Below, one piece after another: positions 22,473 through 35,685 of a stretch of DNA of 64,000 nt. The translations under genes were made by a program, and so were the position numbers. The notes beneath the pieces are model-generated. The model was given only the letters and a program-made list of their open reading frames with translations. It was not told the origin of the DNA and searched no databases. The DNA lies in NCBI RefSeq assembly GCF_918797505.1, contig NC_092795.1, positions 33,653,131 to 33,717,130 on the forward strand, given 5' to 3'. The DNA comes from Bemisia tabaci (taxonomy: Eukaryota > Arthropoda > Insecta > Hemiptera > Aleyrodidae). Every line of letters starts with the position of its first letter. Within the stretch, counting starts at the first letter, position 1.

Positions 22473-25400
22473 ATCGTCATTATGTTAATTGATCTAGTCA
22501 CTATTAGCTCTATGGTTATTTCTTTTGAATAGGATCTTTTATTTTATTTTTTTATCATGGAAAACTCTATTTCCTTAAGAATTAGTCGTGGATGTTTAGT
22601 TCATTTCATTTTTTTGGTCGGGATAAAATTTCTTTTTGGAGTTACGTACTGCAAATTCTTAGCAGCCACCGTCAACCGTCCCTCTCATCCATTGTCGCCG
22701 CCATTTTTCTGGTTCGTAAAGGTTTCCAACGGACCTAGTATCCATTTTCCCTCTACAAAGGTAATTTAGGACTCGCTGTTAGTGGGGAATAACTAAAAAA
22801 ATCCCACGTTCAGCATGAATGCTGAACGTGGGATTGTGGAACGTGGGATTTTGCGTTGGGAACGTGTTCTGGCGTTGCAGTATGAATGCTCGTACCCCGG
22901 GTTTTCACGATGACAATCGTCCCATCAAAATTCAGGCTGAAAACCTAGAGTAAATCGTCGAACACACACATGGAAAAAAAACCGGGTTTGATTCGAACAA
23001 GAGCTTTTACTCTTTTGATTTGCGGAAAGAGAGACGTGTGGTTAAACTCCTAGAATGGGGAAATATCAGCAATTTTGGTCTCACAAAAGCTGAATTCTTT
23101 TGTCGAGGAGCTAGACTGAGGGAGGGACGCATCGGGGGAAATTGTGAGTAGAAAGGAGTGAGGCGCTCCCTAACGGATAACAATTATCCAAAGTCCCGGA
23201 ACCTCCATAATGAAGTAACATCTAAAGCTTGGAAACAGCCCTACGTACAAAGTTATTGCGCTGAAAAAAGGAAAACAAGGTAGCGGGCGTTTGGAGTGTA
23301 TCTCTGAACAGAATGTTTCGCACAAGCAAAAGGAACGACCTCATTTCTTTCGCTGAATTTCCTGCCCTGATTGCGATGAGATAGCGGTAGCCGGTGGTCC
23401 AATAAAATCAGAGATGCTGACACTTTGATGCCATGATCCCGCTTTGTGAGGGTATTTCCTGGTTTCTCACACAGACTTTTTGTGTAGTGAATATGTTTAA
23501 AGGTGAGAACCGACAAGGCTGGATTCGAGATGAATGGTTAGAGACGTTGAAACTTCAAAGATCCTCTCCGTCTTGTGCAACCTGTTACTCTGGAACATTA
23601 ATTTTATAACGAACAAAAATTTATAGGGACCTCCGGACCGGATGATACCATTTTAAGACACCAGCATTTTTCCGTGAAATATATAAGTTTTCCTTTTCAA
23701 AAATATTGCAAAGAAACATTGTTTTGAAAATTAGATATAGTGGATGAGGAGATCTCCTAATTTCGTATCTGATCTATGAAATAAGAGTATGAGCAACTAA
23801 AAATAATTTAGTACAAACAATTTATTGACCAGTGCACCTTTCGGTGAGGCTGCATTGGGACTTCTTGGTTTTTCAGTGCGTCTTAACTTTGTCAATCTTT
23901 GAGCAGATAAAACGAACTTAGTGTTAATCGCTAGAAAATAAGCCGTTCTGATCAAATTGTACAGCTAAGATCAGCTCTATAGCTGCCGTAATTCAACATT
24001 TTCAGCGCAAGTCTCAGCTATTTTAGAGCACAACATATCTCATGCAGGACAGCCTTTGTATTTTAACTGGAACTTGGTATTGCTCAGTTGCAAATTGAGC
24101 ACATAGTCGCACGATTTGAGTGGCAACTTCTTCGCATACGACGTTTTTACAAAAAAAAAAAAAAACTTTTCATCCGAATATGATCTCCATGAATATTCCA
24201 TCAAGAGCACCGTTTCTAAAAAATCTTCATGGGAGTGGGGGAAAGTTGTTTGAAAAATTAAGGACTTTTCGAAACAAAATTTGAATCATTTCTGAAATTT
24301 GCCTAGAAAAAGGGTAAACTTTCGAGCACAGGCGCGGCGCCAACCCGTTTCCTCATCCCGCTCAAAAAAAATCCCGCTAACGTAAAACCATTTTCACGCC
24401 CCGTTTTGAAAGTCTCATTTTCCATCGAATAAAAGGGATCGCTCCTTCATTTTTCGGGAACTCACAATTTGACGGTAATTTGTTGCTTCCATTACTTCCT
24501 TGTCGCTTGCGACCAATTAGGACTCACAAAAAGGGACGCAGTAATAATTTGGCTCCGGTTAATTGAGGCAGGGTGGCGCGTGGCACCCTGTCACCGTCGA
24601 TGCTACCGATACAGCAACAGTTCTCAGAATTGCTCTCAGTTTTGGAGGAGCTTTCTGTTGCATGACTTTCTAGCAGGGACTCTAACTACATGCGCCAGTC
24701 AAGTGCTAGGCTTTAACTGTTTCCGCCAGTTTTCTCGCAAAGGAAAAGTTCAGAATGTGTCCTTTTTCGACACGAAACATTCATCAGTGTGAAGTTGAAC
24801 TCTTCATAGAGCGGAAGTGTTGAAAAAGACATTAGTGCGGTAGTTTATGATTAATAAACGATCGATACAGCTTCCCAACGGTGAAACTGCAGAAACGCGT
24901 ACCTCAATGTGCAGTGTTGCAGACATCCTACCATACTTGGTTTTATAAACAAAAAAATTGTTCGATATCGATTCTTGAAAACCTCGGTGATTTTTCTTCT
25001 TTGTGTACAAATTTGTCTCTAGAAAATTGCGTTGATTCGTTGATTGCGTTGAAATGGAAAAGGTAGGAGGGGAGGGGGGTGAATCCTTCCCATCCCCCTT
25101 CCCCTCATTTGAAAGTTGGACTTAAATTGACACAATTTTGATCATTCTAAGGGGTATTCATAGAGATATTTCTTTTTAAGTTCTGCCCATATTTTTCCCC
25201 ACCCCCAAGCTGATTTTTTTCTACTCCGAAAAATTTTGCCCTTCCTTCCTCCACCTAAGATTTTACTGAGTGATACTTCCGCTTGGCTCGTTTTAAAATA
25301 AAAAATGAATTAAAACGAGACTAGACGTTAAAAACGTCACAAGATCTTGATTTCTAAGTTTAGATATGGATATGAAACGCAACTCCTCAGAAGTTATTCC

Positions 25401-25681
25401 GGAATCCAGCTCAAGTTCATCCGAAGACCGCCGTATGTGGGTGGTGAAAAAAGAGACTTGACTAATTCATCAACGGTAAGTGACCGAGGGATGCGGCGGG
25501 AGGAGGCGGGGGTGGGTGTTGCCCTTGACACTTAACTGTGACAAGCAAACGCAGAGGCCCTGAGACCCGGAGGATACGGTGGAAATTGCACTCGGGCGAC
25601 CCTTGCGCGTGAGATGAAACCCGAGACGGGTGCTGCCGCCAAGTGGAAATATATCGAACACTCAGAAGGTCCTCTACTATT
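22473..25681. other. Non-coding stretch with a small hairpin
   Basis: No gene recognised. 'cccacgttcagcat' and 'atgctgaacgtggg' form a tight hairpin at 22803-22830, followed by a further copy of 'gaacgtgggatt'. Around 24900-25020 is a diverged family L fragment. Confidence 0.5.
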
Positions 25682-25933
25682 CTGCCGTGCTAAGGAAAAA
25701 CGCCGTATGAGCCTTCAGGCGTTGCCAAATTTCCTTAATAAAACAAGAATTTTCTGGTAAATCTAAAAAGATTTTTCTTCCAATTTTTCAGATAATTTTG
25801 TTCCCAATTTTAACTAAATTTCCTGAAAATTTCAAGGAAAAATAGCCGTAAGTTTCCTCAAAAATCAACATTTTATCGAAAGAAATTTGGCAACTCTCGA
25901 ATGTTCATACGGCGTTTTTCCTTAGCACGGCAG
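25682..25933. mobile_element. MITE family A (copy 3) with TATT flanks
   Basis: Perfect terminal match CTGCCGTGCTAAGGAAAAAC to its inverted partner GTTTTTCCTTAGCACGGCAG. Both ends are flanked by TATT (25678-25681 and 25934-25937). TATT is not self-complementary, so this is a real direct 4-bp duplication. 252 bp. Confidence 0.93.
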
Positions 25934-28900
25934 TATTATCACGACCCGCAACGAAATTCGACAACGTTCGCGACCGCGAGTGAATCAAGTCTTGTCTCAA
26001 GGGATGGCGCGGACAGGGGGTCACTACGTGATCATCGCAAATGCATTAAACGTTAGTTGCCATACAGAGAGAGACAATCTCGGTTTGTCCGAGCGGTTTC
26101 TAGCGAAAGGGTATTGAGTGGCGTCGACTTGGAACGAAAAAAGTACCTTTGAAGTTTCATTCCTCGATAGTCACCCCCCCCCCCCCCCCCCGTTAATAGC
26201 CTCAGGGGCGGAAGAAGATATTTTGGAAACGGTTTAACTGAAACGTTTTAGACACATCTTGGAAGCAATTTCGCTGAAATATATCAAACTTGTGTTGACA
26301 ATTTTTTTCAAAAGTGTCTCAGAGATGTTGAAGAAACTCTCAAGATCATTTTTACTCCGCTGGGATACACATGCACGTTCTACTGCATTTTGTTTAAAAA
26401 AATTCGACTTTTTGCACGAGTTTCACAAAAAGAAGTACGACAGTTTCAAAAATATTCCTGGCTGATTTTGGCACCAGTCAGAAGTGTACTTGCGTCATCT
26501 AGAAATATGGTTGAGTCAGCCAGGAATGCCATTGAACCAACCATATTTTCCTCTGGCTGACACTATCGCACCGGCCAAAGATAGGCCAAGGGGGTTAATT
26601 GCACAATCGCACACCAAAAATGATACGGGGAATTTTCAAGGCATCGTGTTTATTCGTGAGTTTGTTTTTTGTTTAAGAAAAATAAAAATAAGGCAACTTC
26701 ATTTGAAGTTAGATTTTTTCTAACGAAAGCCGTCCAATTACGGTTTCGGTTCTATTGCGATTCATATCAACTAACCTTGATCTCCGGAAACTTCAGAAGG
26801 TCAAAATTTCATCCTCCACCCACTGACTTTTTTCTGAAAAAAATGCACTGGGTTAACAAGCTCCGTTTGTTTATTCGGACGTTGATTAGAATCGTTTGCC
26901 AATGCTACCAATCTTATTCCCACGGAGCGAGTAACCAGTTTTCATTCATATTATTTTCAAAGCAGTACGTTCGGCAGTGCGTTTTTGTCTGCGCTTTTTT
27001 TCTTCTTTTTTTTGCGAACATTCGGGTTACCATCCCTTTGACCGCACTACAGAGGGTAGCATAAAAGTACGTACTCGCCTTTGAAACCCTCAGCGTGAAG
27101 TGGGACGGGCTGTTCATCTAAATTCATCTATGCATTTTGTATTTCCGCATGAGTGTTGGTAGAAAAGCAGAGCATTCGCTGGTAGTGGTTTAACCCAACT
27201 GTAAGCGTAAGCCCCGTCCAAGGTCTGTGAATACAGTCTATTTTATTGCAAACCAGGGAAGGAATTTATAGAAATCTCTAAAAGTATTAACGTATGCTCC
27301 ATGAAAATCTTGCCTCGTGGCAAATAACGTTGTCCATTATAGAAATCTAAGATCTTCTTTCATTGGAACGACATTATTTTGAGTATGAATGAAGGGCTTG
27401 GAGAACTAGGCGTATAAGTGCAGTTTTTGCTTCTTTGAAATGTACAAGTTTGAAGTTTTAAAATTATATATGGAGCCTTGTGGCCAGTAAAAAAGCACAC
27501 TAACTCTTTGACGCTAGACAATTGGATTTTAGCGGTGAATTTCGCACAGAATGTATTCTAAGACTAGTTTTAATTAACATTTTTGAGATCTCAATGCTCA
27601 TTTTTGAGAGAACCAGATATTCTGATACCACTATTCAAACTCTTGAGAGCGCATATTGCCTACCCTCTTAAACGAAGGAAAATTGAATGCAGAAAGCTGC
27701 ACCATGAACGAAATCTCTAATCCATTTTCCTGATACATTACCCATCCTCACTCCTCAGTTCAACTAGAAGAGTCATGCGAATCACTCATGGATTACTATG
27801 TCCAATCAGAGTCAATGCTCGATCACAGACGCGACGCGACTTGCTGCTCCACAACAGTATCCGTATCCGATTGGATGTTACATCCTTCGAAAATTTATGT
27901 ATCTGGCTCTTAATTGGCGTTCCCTGCAGCATGGAGCAAGAAAATAAGTATTTGGAGAATAGATAAATAATAGATACAGAATAAATAATTAGAGAATAAA
28001 TGTATATTCACTTGGGCCATGCCTATAGGTCGAGAGGTCGAGAGGATCCGCGACATTGTCCAATCAGCGTCCACCAAGAACCACCACCTGCCACCAGTTT
28101 ACCTGCCACTCTCTTCTGCTCTCCTGATACTCGTGCCATGAATTTCGAAATGCACGCAACTTCTCCGCACCGATGCTTGGTACCGTTGGGATGCGGATTT
28201 TTACTGCCGTGTCTAGATGCTTCACAGAAAATTATTAATTTAATAATGGGGAGCATTAAGCCGATATTGTTTCCGGGATGATGTACCACTATTCGACCAC
28301 ATGGGCGCTTGTTTTGCCTGAGTGAGCGTGCCATTTCACGACGATGCCGCTATTCGACCACGCGGAAGCTCCTTGCCTACACTGAAATTGAAGGCGAAAT
28401 AAAATGACGTTAATTTAATCTTCTCTAGTTTGATGAAAAATTTTCTTGGAAAACGAATTAGGATGAACTTAGATTAGACGGGATAAATGCAGTTTTATGC
28501 TTATCAATCCTTTTTCATCAGGAAAATGGCGGAAATTTGGTAATACGGACGTTTACGGTGGGATGCAGTGGGATGCAGAAGACAAATACAAGATGTACAT
28601 ATATACATGAAAAGACTTTAGAATAGTGAGACCGTCTAAAAGTCACGATGAGCACGTCAGAATACTTCAAATTCCACTCCTCAATGCAAAATTCTCGTGG
28701 TTCTCACCACATTACACTTACACATTTTCCTCTCCCGCGGGCGTGTTTTTCTTCGTTGTTAAAGATCAGAACGTTGAAATTTTGTATCAAAGAGTAAGTT
28801 TTAGTCTTTTTTGATGCACTCATTACATTTCCGAGCTATTTACCCCAAGAAAATTTTCATGTGGAACAGACTTTCCCAATCATGTTTAACCGTAACAATT

Positions 28901-30394
28901 AATTTCTGTTCTCGGAGCTCTCAGTCTTCAGCAGGCATGAAGTTCAAAACAGGTTTTTTTTCAATTAAACTCTCAGTTAGAAGCAGTATAACACTTGTGG
29001 TTTCATGAAGTTCCTTCAGTCGCGTGGAAACCGCAAGCCTCGCGAAAATATGAGCCGAGCTGACAAAAATAGGGGTTGAGACTCACGATAGCGGTAACAG
29101 CGTGAGAGAGGGCGGGCTTATAGGATATCGATTCGATATTGTGTGCTCCCGCGGTGAGATAATATCTCTCAGCCCGGAAAAGGTTATTTTTAATCGAACT
29201 GCGCTTCATTGAAATTTTCCCCGGAAATCCGCGTCGGGAGCTTTTCAGGAAGCGAGCCATTTTGAAAAACGGCAACGAACTGCGCCCGCAAATGTATCGT
29301 CCGTCTCAGAAGTCACCGTTACGTGTTAATAATGTCTACCCAGTTCCAGTTCCTAGAAAAAAGAATTGAAACTTCCAGAAACTTAGTGGGTGGTAGGTGT
29401 GGTGTATTGAGTTGTATACGGTTTTATCTCGAGGGAGACTCTATTTTAATGAGCCGATGACCTTTACCTGGACTGCTTGACGTAAAAAAAGACTGACTTC
29501 TTCGGTTCACCTTTAAAGTTCTTTACCGACGACTGATTTCATCTCCGTCGATTTTGATTTAGAGAGGGATGCTTGAGTTGACGAGTTTCAGTGCGAACAA
29601 TAAACGTTAATATCTTATTCACGAATTGAATCTGGAAGTCTCCAAAGAAAGCCGCGGGTCCTGCGTGAACTTTTATTGAGAAAACATGTTTTTTACGTTG
29701 TTTCTTTGCACTGTCGAGTGGTCCATTGTCAGCCTAAACGAGAGATTAAAATATGCAACAATAGCTTCAGAAAATGCTCTTAATGAAATGTTCTCAAAAA
29801 TTACTCAAGAGTTCTTCAAAGCGGCCAGGAATTGCTAATTTGCAATTCGGTTCGACCGCAGCCCCGGGCTGTAAACGACTCTTTCCGAAACATTCACCTG
29901 AATTGTCAGCTTCATTAAATGTGAAACCTTTTTACCACCTCCATTGTCGCGGCTTCTTCCTTGGCATTTATTCGCGCCCCACTCCTCCCTCCCATGTCCT
30001 TGCGCACTTTCACACCCCCCTCACCCCCCTCCTTCCTCTCCGGAAGCAGTTGAGATCGAACGGAACCTCGGGGAAAATTGAACATAAACACATTGTGAAA
30101 AGAGAAGTGGTGCCACATCTGAAAAAATAAAGTTTTTGAGGGAATTAAATGCTGAGACTCGATGAAATGAGTTTCAGCAGAAAGAGGACGATGACCCAGC
30201 ATCAGAATTCATAACTGCATCCGACTGGCACTTTTCACTAAGGGAACATACACAGTAAGAGAACATAACCGACATTTTATCAATATGGAAAGTACAACAC
30301 ATAGTAACCTAAGCGTGCGGTTGATACTTTTTGGTCTAGTTTTTCTTTTGGTTATATTAACCATATTTAAGGGTTGAAAGTTTTCAACCTCGTT
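25934..30394. other. Non-coding stretch, no gene seen
   Basis: Contains a C homopolymer of about 18 near 26175-26192, and a weak inverted pair near 26500-26565 ('aaatatggttgagtcagcca' / 'accatattttcctctggctg'). Open frames (26669-27064, 28000-28281, 29774-30130) show no recognisable domain and no coding-like splice context. Confidence 0.5.
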
Positions 30395-30480
30395 AAAAGC
30401 AGGCACGAGCCGCCATGATCAAACCTGGATCTCATTGGTCGAATGCCTTAGCCACTCACTAAGTCGCAATCTCTGAATGA
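30395..30480 (-). repeat. Degenerate tRNA-like SINE head (candidate)
   Basis: The minus strand reads 'gacttagtgagtggctaagg', then about 25 bases later 'atccaggtttgatcatgg'. TGGCTAAGG resembles a pol III A box and GGTTTGATC a decayed B box (consensus GGTTCGANNCC), at roughly tRNA spacing. This is the usual look of an old tRNA-derived SINE head. The body and tail were not delimited, and it is not a functional tRNA. Confidence 0.4.
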
Positions 30481-33279
30481 CACCAAGAGAAACAAAAGTA
30501 CATTAGTTCAGTTATGATGTTGTCTTCATGCCCAGATATCCTAGAATATCCGACGGTTTCAATCAATTCAACTATAACTTTGGTCGATTAACCAAGTCTT
30601 TTTGGCTGATCTGACAAGAAAAAAGTAACTGCAAGTAACCCAAAGTAACCATAAACACGAACATTATTAATTAGGTACCTCTGAAAATATCAGTATATTC
30701 TTTATCCTTTAGATGGCGCTATGAATCTACATCATGGCTTGAGTTCCCAGAGGTTTCTTCACCATTCCCATGTTCACACGGTAAAAATATCAAGTCATAA
30801 TTTCCGTAGCACTGACTTAATTTCAATTGAAAATATTCCTCCTTTTGTAAAATGCAAAAGCAAAATGTTTCTTCCCCTGTCTATCGGCACTTTTCCCTCC
30901 CACCGAACAGTCTCCATTCTTGCTCCTCAATGCATTTATGACGAAATTGTTAAAAAATGTTTAGATTCTATTGTTCAAAATTTCCACTTGTACGTGTTTC
31001 GTAATACGTAAAAAACTACTCAAGTATCAAAATCAGTACATACTAAACAGTCTCTTACAACTTGATGAAATACCGATGCCAGAGGTAATGTCGGGCAAAC
31101 TTTTTTTTGTTTTCGATAGTCTTTACTTTCAAGTGTTATGAGTGGATAGATACGATTAATAATATGTAATCTAGCATATAAGTATAACTCAGAACACAGA
31201 ACAAGTAAGGAATTAAAAAAGAAGTTTAATAATGATAATAAAAAATATTTTGGAATGGAGGTGGAGGGTTCTTAAAACATTCTCATATTTACAGAGAGAG
31301 ACCATGTACATTCTTGGAAAAAGTTTTTCTTTTGTAGCTGTTTCATCAGTTTCTCACTCCGAATTCATCTGAATGAAATTAGATCAGCATCATGCTAAAT
31401 TTGTAAGAGGAGTAAATTCAAAGGAGAGAAAAATAATTAAATAAAAATCGATTCCGTTACGTGAATGAAATAGAAGTCGTCGTAAATATCCTCTCCACTT
31501 TTAAGACGGAAGGTTGCAAAAAAGGAGGCCAATAAGATAAGTAACGATAACGATTTTTTATACCACGGAACAATTTTTATTCATTTATTTTTAATGTACC
31601 GTTGGGCGGATAGCTTGGGCTATCTTGGAATTAGTCTTCTAAACCTCCTTCCCGGGTAGAAATATTGGGATTTGTGGTGAACGTGAAGGTGACAAATAAG
31701 CGCAGCACGTGCGAGAAATGACTTGACGTACGTCCTGAAGGAGGAAAAGGAGAGGGAAGAGAAATTACGGCCGTGAGAGAATGGTTTTTCTCGATTGATA
31801 TGATTTTCTTCGAACGAGCAACTCTTGATTCTATTTTATGCTCCACCGGTACCAGAGATAAAGCCCTTCGGGGACTTCGCATCAAAGACTTTCCGACAGC
31901 CACTGGTTTTGTCTCAAATCTAGTCTTCAAGGCAACAAGAAGCTCTCAAAGCCAAGTTGGTCTGGTGATGCAATTCAGGATAGTGATAGAGTCAACTCGA
32001 CATATATTGAGTACTCTTCAGTGCAAAATCTGACTGCACGATGGAAAAAATATATGCAGATGGTTGATATGCATTAACTCGTCACTAAACGGCACTGATC
32101 TTGTTTCATTTAACTTTTTTTTTTCACAAAATACTCTCATTGGGGGGGGGGGGGGTGAAACTTATTTGCGGATTCAAATCCTCTTCGTGCATTATTGAAA
32201 TTGTCATATATTCATTGTCATTGATCATAAAATGATTTCGCAATGAGATGGGACTTTAAGCGTATGTTTGGTCTCACTGACGGCAGATCATCGTCAATAA
32301 GATTAAGATGACCTCCAGTTATGAATAATGTTTTAACAGCTGTAACATTTTTCCATTCCTCCCCTTATCTGTACTTTATAATTACTTTATGTCATTGCAT
32401 GTTACTTTTAGTCATCGCAATGTGCAAGCTTTAAGGTACGACAAGATCCTCAATTTTCAGCTACTTATATCGCTACCACTTCAACTCATTTTGGATTTCA
32501 ACCATGATTTATAATCTCTAAAACTCACATCAATCTCAAATCGATAAACAAAATCACTCTCGGTATTTACTTGGGGAGTACTTTTCGATGGAATCGTTTA
32601 TACGTAGCACGCTGCATCAAGATGTGACTTATAGGAATTGTTTAAGAAAAAAAATAAAGGTCTCAATATCCTGTAATTATCGATTAATCGATCGATAGTA
32701 AATTATTCCTGAAGAAGCCACGGACTAACTTAGAAGAATGAATCTCTCTGATTTCATCGATGATTATATTTGTCAGCTTTCCTTTCGGTTGGCTGCATCT
32801 CTTATGTGCATGTGCGGCGAACCCATCATTCGGTAGATCGCAAGATCCCCTCTCGTCTTAATGAATTTTACTCTACAGCTTGTTAGGCGAATAGGACTTG
32901 ACGGAATTCCCGCGATGAAAAGCCTCCTTTCCCCGAATCAGTAAGATGTAAATGGGATCATCTCCGTCCAAAGGCACGCATCCAAAGTGCATTTAATTAA
33001 AGGCTGCAACCGGTCATGCGGTCGTTTTCGCGGAACAATTTGACGGCGCAGATTTCCACCGCGGACAAGGTTATCAGGTTGTGCGACACATTGTGGATAT
33101 TTTACATGGATTTAGATGGGGAAAAGTGCTGATTTTTCAGCACTATCTAGCAACAATGACTGTCCCAATGTTGCAGTTTGAGCTTCGACGTGGCCAAGCG
33201 CGAATTAGGACGCCGCACAGTAAAACGAGCCAGTCAGAGAAATGGGACCGGAAACTTTGGACAAAAAGCTGCATAGTCT
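30481..33279. other. Non-coding stretch, no gene seen
   Basis: AT-rich with a G homopolymer near 32142-32155 and a GC-richer patch at about 33000-33260 just before the next element. No coding exon recognised. Confidence 0.5.
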
Positions 33280-34124
33280 CAGGGCCGGATTTACCTACTT
33301 GCCGCCCATGGGCCGCATATATTTTGCCGCCCCCTTCTCATTTGTTTTGAAACTCGATAAAAACCATCAAATGAACGTGCCAGCGAGGGAGGGGTGCATA
33401 AGACGCATTTACTCGTGTTGAACACATTTTTTGGGAAAGCCCTGTCAACACTACTAGCAAAAGTTCACGAAACTTTGTGCGAAAGTTAAGTTCCGTAAAC
33501 CTATCTCTGTGTGGTCAAGGCCTTCCATTTGTAAGAAATGAACGAAAAAATTATGAAAGAACAAACATTAATGTGGTTTAATGATTTTAACTTCCGCCAC
33601 CGCGCCGCTCAGACCGCACCGTGTTGGATGCAATGCGTGAAGTATTCACGCAGTCTTGTAGGCGCTATGCGTTGCACGCTGGCCGCACTGTGTTTGGCGC
33701 AATGCGTGAAGTATTCGTGCAGTCTTGTAGGCGCTAATATGTGTTACATGCCGATCGCCGCGCCGAGGGCTTCTCCTTTTCATCTCAAGCCCTCGTTATC
33801 ATTTTTCTCTAAGTCGCGCCGTTCTAGGCCAAATTGCGTGTTTGGTTTCTGTCGTAACTCGACTTATTGAGGGTGCTGTCTCTTGTATCACTAAGAGACG
33901 ACAAAATTAGAAATTACTACACTCTCAGGAAATGAGAGATTTTGTCGCCTTTTTTCGTTTGTAATTTTGTTTTTATAAATCCGACTAATACTTTATAATC
34001 CGACTTTTATAATCCGAATTTTTTTTTTCATACCTAAACTTTAAAAAATTGCAAATTTTTGCCGCCCCTTAGATTTGCCGCCATGGGCCGCGGCCCATGT
34101 GACCACCCCCTTAATCCGGCCCTG
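33280..34124 (+). mobile_element. hAT-like non-autonomous element (copy 1) with 8-bp target duplication
   Basis: Ends CAGGGCCGGATTTACC and TTAATCCGGCCCTG are inverted. The flanks CATAGTCT (33272-33279) and CACAGTCT (34125-34132) match at 7 of 8 bases. CAGGG-type ends with an 8-bp duplication fit hAT elements. It is 845 bp with no transposase frame, and carries two units of the 'gcgcctacaagactg' tandem repeat at about 33620-33760. The copy at 60461-61334 is in the opposite orientation. Confidence 0.92.
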
Positions 34125-35431
34125 CACAGTCTAATGCTTATTTTGACACAATTAAAATTTTAAGGGGTCGGTCAACGAGGAAAACTTCACGAGAAAACCA
34201 ATGGAGCGAATATTAAACGTCTATGATCCAAATTAACGTAGATATATGCTTTTGAAGTCTCTAAGTATCGTTAGACTTCTCCTATTGGATTGCTCCGCTG
34301 TGCGCCAGCGCTTGCCCCGCTAGAACCAGAGTAAAGGGAGCCAAACGAAATGAAAAGCTGCCAACAGATCGGCTCATAACTAACGTAACCGCGTAATTGC
34401 AGTTACAGATGATCCTTCTCGTCCATATACTTTCATACTTTTCTAGCTCAAGTAGAAATAGAGTCACGTTTGCTTCCCAATTGAGATCGAAGATGAGGTT
34501 GAGCATCGCACAGTGTGAAAGACCTGGAAAACCGGCCTAAACTTTTCGATTGACCACTAAACTAATAAATTAATATTTTGCTGCACTCTGACGAGTCTAT
34601 TTACATTGTAATCAGTCTCGGTATCGCAATAACAGCAAATCGACGGCTCATTTTTATTTTTCCGGTTGAAAATGAAATTATTAATACTTTGAAACGTTCC
34701 GGGTTTTTGATTATCTTTTGTTGTTTCTTTGCAGCCTTTCCCCCTAATTAAGTTTTTATTTGATTAAACTAATAAAGTATCGGAATTAAAATACCTCCAT
34801 CAGAGTTGGATTATAAAATCAACACGCAGTATGCATTGAATGCGTTGCAAAGCTTTCAACCTATCAATCAACCCAAACCTTTCTGCTTCTCTGAGGAATT
34901 AATTTTCACTTTCGGCTGTTACTAGAATTGTGTTACACAGAAATTTCCTTTCTCTTTCGAAGCATGGCACTTTTCAAATTACCATGAAAAATTCAGAACT
35001 GAGATCAAATTAATCTTTAGCAAATTACAATATTTATGTTGAGAATGTGAATTTTATTTTTACTTAATTTTTACGATTTTTTTCAATAAATAATGCCAAT
35101 TTTTCTCAAAGCAATGAAGTTTGCGTTGTTTTTTTTTTTAGCTAATAATAAATCATGCCCTTAATCCTTTTCCTTTTTAAAAGACAACAACATATATTTA
35201 ATACTCAATAAAAGACATTAATCGTGTTCTTACCGCTGCTGACTGTATTTACTGATTATTATCGATTTTCTACGTTTTCCTCCAAAAAAGGGGGGGGGAG
35301 GATGTGCTAAAGATGACGTAATTTTTAGGGAGGGATCAAGCAGTGGACGACGGCTGGATACGGTGAGGGGGGGAGTGAAAATATTGCAAAAAATGGATGA
35401 CTTAATTTATGGACGGCCCGTAACGGTAGCT
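34125..35431. other. Non-coding stretch, no gene seen
   Basis: AT-rich with no recognised exon. A G run lies at about 35289-35299. Confidence 0.5.
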
Positions 35432-35685
35432 CTGCCGTGCTAAGGAAGAACGCCGTATGAACATTCGAGAGTTGCCAAATTTCCCACGGTAAAATGTTCA
35501 TTTTTGAGGAAAATTGTGGATATTTTCCCTTAAAATTTTCAGACATTTCAGATCAAATCACAAGCGAAATTGTCTGAGAAGTTGACAGTAAGATATTCAT
35601 AAGTTGACCAGGAAATTCGTGTTTTATCAAAAGGAAATTTGGCAACGCCTGAAGGTTCATACGGCGTTTTTCCTTAGCACGGCAG
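35432..35685. mobile_element. MITE family A (copy 4) with AGCT flanks
   Basis: CTGCCGTGCTAAGGAAGAAC at the left and GTTTTTCCTTAGCACGGCAG at the right are inverted. AGCT flanks both ends (35428-35431 and 35686-35689); this tetramer is self-complementary, so it counts less than the TATT of copy 3. 254 bp. Confidence 0.92.

Noticed and set aside
29774..30130. 118-codon open frame
   Set aside because: Composition is not protein-like (Pro/Ser/Leu patch from CCT runs), and there are no splice or start-context clues.
33538..33870. Frame with repeated '[11 protein letters not shown]' peptides
   Set aside because: This is the 'gcgcctacaagactg' repeat translated. The same peptide appears on the minus strand at 60737-61010, showing it is repeat-derived, not protein.
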